Source of the DNA: Lachnospiraceae bacterium
GTDB lineage: Bacteria; Bacillota; Clostridia; Lachnospirales; Lachnospiraceae
Assembly: GCA_910575005.1 (NCBI GenBank)
Contig: CAJTCL010000003.1
Location: forward strand, 230,872-294,871
Direction of reading: 5' to 3'
Length of the DNA: 64,000 bases
A program made the position numbers and the translations under genes. Positions 58,588-64,000 of this stretch are shown here, piece after piece. The number at the start of each line of letters is the position of its first letter. The stretch's first letter is position 1. The notes below the pieces were generated by a model, which saw only the letters and a program-made list of their open reading frames with translations, had not been told where the DNA came from and ran no database searches.

Positions 58588-59674
58588 AAAAGAAACGGCT
58601 GCCCCGAATGTATCTGTTGGCGCAGATGCGGGGCAACCGCCTAATGTAAACAATAACAGTATAACCAATTACCCGTCGAAAAACAATAGCAAAGCTCTTG
58701 AAACTGTTTCTATGGCAGAATTGTATGATTCTGTATATCCGAGCAAGCCGCCCTTGATTGAAGGTCTGCTCTACCCTGGGACTTATCTATTCGTAGGTGC
58801 GCCGAAGCTTGGAAAGAGCTTCCTTATGGCGCAGATTGCCTACCATATCAGTATGGGTGTGCCGCTGTGGGAATATCCCACCCGAAAAGGAACGGTCTTG
58901 TACCTTGCCCTTGAAGATGATTACCGCCGCCTGCAGGAAAGGCTGTACCGTATGTTTGGAACGGACGGGGCAGACAGTTTATTCTTTTCTGTTTCGGCGG
59001 GTAATCTCGGAAACGGATTGGATGAACAGTTGCAGGAATTTATGAAACAGCATACCGATACAAAACTGATTATCATTGACACGCTCCAAAAGGTGCGGGA
59101 AGTCGGCGGGGACAATTACAGTTACGCAAACGACTATGAAATCATTACAAGGCTGAAACAGTTTGCAGACAGCTATGGTATCTGCCTCTTGCTTGTCCAT
59201 CATACCAGAAAGCAGGGTTCTGATGATAAGTTTGACATGATTTCGGGGACTACTGGCTTGCTCGGTGCGGCTGACGGTGCGTTCCTGTTGCAGAAAGAAA
59301 AACGCATCGGCAACGCCGCCACGCTTGAAGTGTCGGGCAGAGACCAGCAAGAGCAGAAACTCTATCTTCTCCGCAATCCCGAAACATTGTTATGGGATTT
59401 TCAAAAGGCGGAAACAGAACTTTGGAAAGAGCCGCCAGAGCCTTTGCTTGAGGAAATAGACAAAAGGATTACTGCCGACTGCCCCTTGTGGCAGGGGACG
59501 GCGACGGAGCTTGCGGCTTGGCTGGAAACGGAGTTACAGCCGAACAGCCTTGCACGGAAACTGAATGTTCTGTCGGGACGTTTACTCAACGAATACGGCA
59601 TTTTCTATAAGCGGGAGCGGTGTCATGAGGGGCGTATGATAAAGCTATGCCGTGGGGAGCGTGACGGTATGTGA
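58577..59674 (+). CDS. RepA-like AAA family ATPase
   Basis: A 365-residue RecA/DnaB-fold ATPase with Walker A GAPKLGKSFLMAQ (about residue 75), VLYLALEDDYRRLQERL and Walker B LIIIDTLQKVRE, plus the TTGLLGAADG segment. RepA-like helicases of this type are found in plasmids and integrative elements and probably support replication. The C-terminal 80 residues may bind DNA. AAAGGAGAG fits ATG 58577 better than GTG 58571. GTGACGGT repeats begin within its last codons. Confidence 0.85.
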   Translation: MANKKETAAPNVSVGADAGQPPNVNNNSITNYPSKNNSKALETVSMAELYDSVYPSKPPLIEGLLYPGTYLFVGAPKLGKSFLMAQIAYHISMGVPLWEYPTRKGTVLYLALEDDYRRLQERLYRMFGTDGADSLFFSVSAGNLGNGLDEQLQEFMKQHTDTKLIIIDTLQKVREVGGDNYSYANDYEIITRLKQFADSYGICLLLVHHTRKQGSDDKFDMISGTTGLLGAADGAFLLQKEKRIGNAATLEVSGRDQQEQKLYLLRNPETLLWDFQKAETELWKEPPEPLLEEIDKRITADCPLWQGTATELAAWLETELQPNSLARKLNVLSGRLLNEYGIFYKRERCHEGRMIKLCRGERDGM

Positions 59675-59743
59675 CGGTGTGACGGTATTTTTAGGAGCGG
59701 GGTGCGGTACTGGAATAACCGTCACATCGACGCAAACCGTCAC
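59661..59743 (+). repeat. GTGACGGT direct and inverted repeats (candidate iterons)
   Basis: Three direct copies of GTGACGGT (59661, 59671, 59679) and two inverted copies ACCGTCAC (59718, 59736). They lie between the RepA-like gene and the relaxase gene. A replication origin or protein-binding region is the simplest reading. Confidence 0.6.
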
Positions 59744-59866
59744 GGATAAAGTTTAGACGGGGTTGTAAGGGTGTCCTTTTCAAAGGACAGCCCTTACCCC
59801 TCGGAGAGCGCAAAACCTGCTTGCAGGTTGCATTTTTGTTGGCGTGGCTGACAAAAGTGCTTTTGC

Positions 59867-59886
59867 GTTACTTTCGGGAAAGTAAC
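59867..59886 (+). repeat. Inverted repeat upstream of the relaxase, candidate oriT
   Basis: GTTACTTTC-GG-GAAAGTAAC, a perfect 9-bp inverted repeat 36 bases before the relaxase coding frame, the usual place for a MobV oriT. A further hairpin (AAGGG..CCTTT/AAAGG..CCCTT) lies near 59780. Confidence 0.55.
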
Positions 59887-59921
59887 AAAGCCAACCAGCC
59901 GAAAAGAAAGGATGTGATTTT

Positions 59922-61100
59922 ATAAGACGGACGATTAGCGCAATGGTGGGGAAAGGCTCGGTCAACCATAACAGCCGCAAATTTAAAGCGGAAAATGTGG
60001 ATGCTGAACGCTCCCACCTCAATGTAGATTACTGTAATGAAAATATCAAGAAAGTGTATCACAAACTCTTTGATGAAGCGTTACAGAGATATAATGAAAA
60101 GTAGAAGAGGGCAGACCGCCGCATTGATGATTATTACGAGAAGATACGGAACTCAAAGCAGGAAAAACCGTTCCATGAACTGATTTTACAGATTGGCGAT
60201 AAGGAAAATATGAGTGCAGGAAGTGAAAATGGACAGCTTGCAAGGCAGATTTTAGACGAATATTATCATGGATTTCAAGAGCGAAATCCTAATCTATATG
60301 TATTTTCCGCCCATATCCATATGGATGAAGCAACGCCGCATCTACACATTGACTTTGTTCCGTTCACGACTGGCAGTAAGCGTGGGCTTGATACAAGGGT
60401 ATCTTTGAAACAGGCGTTGGCGGCGCAGGGATTCAAAGGCGGCTCCCGTGGCGATACGGAGTGGAGCCAGTGGGTACAGTCCGAAAAAGAAAACCTTGCC
60501 GCTGTGATGGGGCGGCATGGTATTGAATGGGAGCATAAAGGCACGCATGAGAAACATTTATCTGTCCTTGATTATAAAAAGCAGGAACGGGAAAAAGAGG
60601 TCATCCAGCTTGAGGGGCAGATTTCGGAGAAAAAAGAGGAATTTCAAATATTGTCGGACAGGGTGGAGAATTACGACAAAGGCATGGAAAATCTAAAAAC
60701 TCTGGAACAGGCGCTTGACACTTCTCCAGAGTACCAGTTGCCAGAGCTGCAGGGGTTCATGTCGGCGAAGTCGTATAAGAATAAAGTGGCAGAGCCTTTG
60801 GTGCAAAAGCTGAAATCGCTTGTTAAAACAGCTCTTATAAGGTGCTTTGAAGCGTGGGACAGCTACTATCGGATGAATGTTACAAACAGCAATCTCCACC
60901 GTGAGAATGACGGATTAAGGAGAATCAATGAGAAACTGGCAGGGGAAAATGAAAACCTCCGTGCGGAAAACAAAGATTATAAGCTGCTCCGCAAGGCATT
61001 TGGAAGTAAGCAGATAGACAATCTTTTAGAGCAGGCAAAAGTGATACAGCAATCAAAACAGCGTGAAAAACGCTTTAAAAACAACAAAGAAGAAAGGTAG
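59922..61100 (+). pseudogene. MobV-family relaxase (Mob/Pre), interrupted by an in-frame TAG
   Basis: The frame reads RRTISAMVGKGSVNHNSRKF, KKVYHKLFDEALQRYNEK, then TAG at 60102-60104, then KRADRRIDDYYEKIR onward. The metal/catalytic block FSAHIHMDEATPHLHIDFVP and a long coiled-coil C-terminus (to 61100) follow. The family start position carries ATA (59922) instead of ATG; the next ATG is 59943. Reinitiation at ATG 60210 would give a 296-residue protein lacking the N-terminal DNA-binding part. In homologues I recall a Gln at the TAG. Probably non-functional unless the stop is suppressed. Confidence 0.85.
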
Positions 61101-61108
61101 GAAACACT

Positions 61109-61486
61109 ATGGAAAACAGGATTTATGATGAAAGTAACGGTCTTTGGTATGCAAGGCAAGGCGAATACTATCTCCCAGAGCTTGCATTACCTCCCGAAGA
61201 AGAAAAGCCGATTGGTGTATGGGGGAAACGATATTTGCAGTCTATAAAAGAGCATAAGCAGCTTGTTTATATCAATCTGCTGACAAGCGGCAGGCTGAAC
61301 GAATACCTTGCAAGCGTAGATGAACAGGCAGAGGATATGTTTTCTCGGCTGGTAAAATAATATGCCGAAAGGCAGGGAGTGACGGAACAGCTAAAGGCAG
61401 AAAACCAGCTTTTATGGGTTCAAAAAATGAATAATATTCGGGCTTGTGTAAGAGAGGTAATCAATAGTGAAATCATATATGTATAA
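61109..61486 (+). pseudogene. tnpV: TnpV family protein, interrupted by an in-frame TAA
   Basis: TnpV is a small transposon-associated protein of unknown role. ATG 61109 starts MENRIYDESNGLWYARQGEY and LLTSGRLNEYLASVDEQAED up to RLVK. A TAA (61358-61360) follows, and the same frame then continues with family-like YAERQGVTEQLKAENQLLWV and MNNIRACVREVINSEIIYV to 61486. One nonsense codon, again where Gln is expected, truncates it to 83 residues. GGAAACACT precedes the ATG. Confidence 0.82.
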
Positions 61487-61601
61487 CGGAATCAGCATAG
61501 GTAAAACGCTGTAGAATTAAAAATCCCGAAAATCCAATCGCATACTATTGACTTTTCTAAAAAAGCTGTTATACTGGTATCAGATTGGAGGGATTTGATT
61601 G

Positions 61602-62030
61602 ATGCCACAAGAAACTTACGGCGTAATTATTCATCAGATACACAATACCATAGAAAAAAGCCTAAATAATCAGCTTCGGAGGAAAGGGATAACTCTTTCG
61701 CAAATGAATGTGCTGATAACGCTTGTTGCTTCTCCTAAAAAAAAGCTTTCTTTTAAGGAACTGGAAAAGAGACTGACATTGGCACAATCTACGACAGTAG
61801 GCTTGATTTCCCGATTAGAACAAAAGAAATTGGTATCTGTTTTTGGAGATAAGGAAGATAAGAGGATTAAGTCTGTTGAAATAACAGAATTGGGAATAAA
61901 GTATTGTGAAGATGCTGAAACTGAGGTAAATAGTATAGAGGAACGGATTGTATCATGCCTTTCGGAAACAGAGAGGGAAACATTCCTTTCCTTGTTGAAA
62001 AAAGTAAATAACACGCTTATGAAGATTTAA
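61602..62030 (+). CDS. MarR family transcriptional regulator
   Basis: A 142-residue winged-helix regulator (QLRRKGITLSQMNVLITLVA, KELEKRLTLAQSTTVGLISR, wing FGDKEDKRIKSVEIT). MarR proteins often repress adjacent efflux genes until a drug or phenolic ligand binds. A promoter (TTGACT and TATACT, 16 bases apart) lies upstream and GGAGGG fits ATG 61602. The MATE exporter follows in the same direction. Confidence 0.92.
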   Translation: MPQETYGVIIHQIHNTIEKSLNNQLRRKGITLSQMNVLITLVASPKKKLSFKELEKRLTLAQSTTVGLISRLEQKKLVSVFGDKEDKRIKSVEITELGIKYCEDAETEVNSIEERIVSCLSETERETFLSLLKKVNNTLMKI

Positions 62031-62053
62031 TGTCTGTCTAAGGGCAGACATTA
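62028..62053 (+). promoter_or_regulatory. Inverted repeat between marR and the MATE gene
   Basis: TAATGTCTG (62028-62036) and CAGACATTA (62045-62053) form a perfect 9-bp inverted repeat with an 8-base spacer. It could be a MarR operator or an mRNA hairpin. Confidence 0.5.
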
Positions 62054-62118
62054 AAATAAAGCAAACAAATCGCATGCTATCAATCGTTTGCAATCAATAT
62101 ATGGATGGAGGATTTAAA

Positions 62119-63462
62119 ATGGAAAACAAAAAAACAATGGAACTATTCAGTAACGCCCCAATATCACAAGCTGTGTTAAAAAACGCATTGCCAGCTATGG
62201 CGGCAATGCTCATGGTCTTGGTTTATAATCTGGCAGATACCTTTTTTATCGGTCAGACACACGATGCCCTGCAAGTAGCAGCAGTATCCTTGGCGACACC
62301 TGTATTCTTGATATTTATGGCAATAGGTACGATGTTTGGAATTGGCGGAACTTCTGTCATATCAAGAGCTCTGGGAGAGGGGAAAACAGAATACGCAAAA
62401 AAGGTATGTTCCTTCTGTATGTGGGGCTGTGTGATTGTCGGGGTTGTCATGTCAGCTTGTATGCTTATTCTTATTGAGCCGATTTTATCGTTGGTGGGTG
62501 CAAGTGCTGACACTTGGAATCTGGCAAAGACATATCTTATGATTGTCGTGTGCTGCGGACCATTTGTGCTTATTTCTAACTGCTACTCTAATGTAGTCAG
62601 AACAGAGGGGGAATCAGCAAAAGCCATGATGGGTACGCTTGTCGGAAATCTTCTGAATGTGATTCTTGACCCGATTCTCATTTTAGGATTTGGATGGAAC
62701 ATTGCGGGGGCAGCAATTGCAACAGTGATTGGAAATGTCATAGGCGCAATATATTATATAGCTTATTTTGTTCGGGGGAAATCTTCATTAAGCATCAGTT
62801 TAAAAGATTTTACTGTGAAAAACAAAGTTGCAAGTGCCGTTCTTGCGATTGGCGTACCTGCTGCATTAGGTTCTGTGCTTATGAGTGTTTCACAAATCAT
62901 AATCAACAGCCAGATGGCAGAATATGGAGACATGGCGATTGCCGCAATGGGCGTAGCCATGAAAGTGGTAATAATAACAGGCATGGTCTGCATGGGGCTT
63001 GGGCAAGGAGTACAGCCAATTTTAGGATATTGTGTAGGTGCAAAATTATGGGATAGGTTTAAGAAAGTATTGCGGTTTTCTTTGGTGTTTGCCTTTCTTT
63101 TGAGTGTAGTTCTAACAGGAATTTGCTATTTGTTTACCAATCAGATTGTAAGTGCCTTTCTAACAGATACAACTGCATTTGGGTATGCGGTGCAATTTTC
63201 AAGGATTCTGCTTGCCACGAGTTTTCTGTTTGGGGTGTTTTATGTCCTTACGAATGCATTGCAGGCTATGGGTGCGGCAACAGCGGCTCTTATTATTAAC
63301 GTGAGCAGACAGGGAATTATATTTATTCCTGCTTTATTTATTCTGAAAATGATTATGGGAATGACTGGACTGGTGTGGGCGCAGCCTGTGGCGGATATTG
63401 TTTCCCTGATTATTGTCTGTGTTCTGTATATAAATACATCGAAAAAGATGGTCATACAATAG
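62119..63462 (+). CDS. MATE family efflux transporter (element cargo)
   Basis: A 447-residue, 12-helix multidrug exporter, distinct from the chromosomal one at 21.9 kb. It begins MENKKTMELFSNAPISQAVL and has LVYNLADTFFIGQTHD and QGVQPILGYCVGAK. GGAGGA fits ATG 62119; an in-frame ATG at 62074 is rejected. With the MarR gene upstream it forms a probable ligand-inducible efflux module carried by the element. The substrate is unknown. Confidence 0.93.
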   Translation: MENKKTMELFSNAPISQAVLKNALPAMAAMLMVLVYNLADTFFIGQTHDALQVAAVSLATPVFLIFMAIGTMFGIGGTSVISRALGEGKTEYAKKVCSFCMWGCVIVGVVMSACMLILIEPILSLVGASADTWNLAKTYLMIVVCCGPFVLISNCYSNVVRTEGESAKAMMGTLVGNLLNVILDPILILGFGWNIAGAAIATVIGNVIGAIYYIAYFVRGKSSLSISLKDFTVKNKVASAVLAIGVPAALGSVLMSVSQIIINSQMAEYGDMAIAAMGVAMKVVIITGMVCMGLGQGVQPILGYCVGAKLWDRFKKVLRFSLVFAFLLSVVLTGICYLFTNQIVSAFLTDTTAFGYAVQFSRILLATSFLFGVFYVLTNALQAMGAATAALIINVSRQGIIFIPALFILKMIMGMTGLVWAQPVADIVSLIIVCVLYINTSKKMVIQ

Positions 63463-63493
63463 GCGGTTGTGTTTTTGAAGGAGGGAAATAGAT

Positions 63494-63673
63494 ATGCAAA
63501 AAGAAAAGTGGGTACTTTGCCCCGTTTGTGGGAATAAAACCCGTGTCAAAGTCAGAGAAGATACGGTCTTGCTGAATTTCCCGCTTTACTGTCCGAAGTG
63601 TAAACATGAAAGTTTGATTGATGCTGAAAATCTAGTCTTGGCAGTACATAAACATGGTGAAGATAATGCTTGA
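63494..63673 (+). CDS. Small cysteine-rich KTR-domain protein
   Basis: A 59-residue zinc-ribbon protein (EKWVLCPVCGNKTRVKVRED, then FPLYCPKCKHESLID) with two CxxC pairs. KTR proteins are common small genes on Clostridia mobile elements; the function is unknown. GGAGGGAAATAG precedes the ATG. It is the last gene of the element. Confidence 0.85.
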   Translation: MQKEKWVLCPVCGNKTRVKVREDTVLLNFPLYCPKCKHESLIDAENLVLAVHKHGEDNA

Positions 63674-63754
63674 TTCTCTAAGCTAAATCGCTTATAATCT
63701 GAATAAGAACATATAGCTATTATCCACAGTTACAGAGCAAGTGTTATCAACAGC

Positions 63755-63772
63755 GATAACAAAATGATAACA
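63755..63772 (+). repeat. Candidate right arm-type integrase/Xis site
   Basis: GATAACAAAATGATAACA, 17 of 18 identical to the left-end site at 56108-56125. An extra TGTTATCA, the reverse-complement half site, lies at 63742. Confidence 0.55.
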
Positions 63773-63872
63773 TTAGCTCATATAGGCAGGATAATATGGA
63801 TATATCAAATAATCAAAAGATTTACATACTCGACAGAGAATAAATCCTAAACAAAATTAGTTAGTAAAAGTC

Positions 63873-63893
63873 GAGTTCGAATAAACAAAAATG
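63873..63893 (+). repeat. attR, 21-bp repeat at the right end of the element
   Basis: Identical to attL at 56036-56056, including the guaA terminal codons. Chromosomal sequence should resume at 63894; the last 107 bases show no gene. Confidence 0.88.
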
Positions 63894-64000
63894 TCACAGC
63901 AGAAGCTCCATATCCTGCTGGCAGATTATATTTTATCCTGACAGGGCAACAAAAAACAGAATAAAAGAGTAAACAGAGGACCTTGTGAGACACCCATCTT

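Larger units (their letters stand above)
56036..63893 (+). mobile_element. Integrated mobilizable element in the 3' end of guaA
   Basis: About 7.86 kb bounded by a 21-bp direct repeat (56036-56056 and 63873-63893) with core TTCGAATAAACAAAAATG. It covers the last codons and stop of guaA. It encodes its own regulator, Xis and tyrosine integrase at the left end. A mobilization and replication block follows, then MarR-MATE cargo. GC content is visibly higher from about 57.7 to 60.5 kb than in neighbouring core genes. There are no type IV secretion genes, so it would depend on a helper. guaA 3' ends are established integration hot spots. Confidence 0.9.

Noticed and set aside
59922..61486. Reassignment of UAG/UAA to Gln in the element
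   Set aside because: All neighbouring genes, including those of the element, end at UAA or UAG, and prfA (RF1) is present, so simple gene decay is more likely.

Overview
The window looks like a low-to-medium GC, spore-forming member of the Clostridia, most likely family Lachnospiraceae. This rests on gpr and spoIIP, a CIRCE-controlled groESL operon, a DUF4364 regulator next to a TIGR01212 radical-SAM gene, the DUF1385-prmC-prfA cluster behind rho and rpmE, and the ACT/DUF711 pair. I cannot name a genus. Several genes start with TTG or GTG, each with a good Shine-Dalgarno sequence.

Layout of the core chromosome (1 to about 49.5 kb). 1-8.9 kb is one forward operon: the truncated 5' end of a type II topoisomerase B subunit, its A subunit, a hybrid sensor kinase with two receivers, nadB, nadC and a C_GCAxxG_C_C protein, closed by a strong terminator. 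Next come rpsT (reverse), gpr, spoIIP, a CorA-type transporter and groES-groEL. 15.6-24.3 kb holds a DegV protein, a chemotaxis receptor, a LysR regulator, purA, a HAD phosphatase, a MATE exporter and azlCD. 24.3-34.3 kb holds polA, a CoaE/FtsA-like fused reading frame, a WalJ-type metallo-hydrolase, an ACT protein, a DUF711 protein and a large acidic/basic membrane protein. hisHF, ung, a candidate small RNA, a coiled-coil membrane protein, a CBS/DHH pyrophosphatase and a flavin reductase follow. A reverse operon (malic enzyme, radical SAM, DUF4364) faces rho, rpmE, DUF1385, prmC, prfA and a SIMPL protein.

49.5-54.1 kb is an accessory patch. It has a frameshifted phage minor-head-type metallopeptidase gene with two small phage-like partners, a decayed IS256-family transposase, about 500 bases of AT-rich DNA with no gene, a DUF3788 gene, and an XRE repressor divergent from an unrecognised 215-residue protein.

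56.04-63.89 kb is an integrated mobilizable element in the 3' end of guaA. It is bounded by a 21-bp direct repeat and carries an XRE regulator, Xis, a tyrosine integrase, a MobC-like protein, a RepA-like ATPase, a MobV relaxase, TnpV, a MarR regulator, a MATE exporter and a small KTR zinc-ribbon protein. The relaxase and tnpV each contain one in-frame stop where a Gln codon is expected, and the relaxase also lacks a normal start codon, so the element looks mobilization-defective.

The observations most worth a second look are the CoaE-FtsA-like fusion, the guaA element with its matched transition-type lesions, the short promoter-to-terminator transcript and 91-nt palindrome behind ung, the structured insert between groES and groEL that duplicates 28 bp, and the XRE/unknown-protein pair with a shared operator. 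I found no clear new defence or biosynthetic system.
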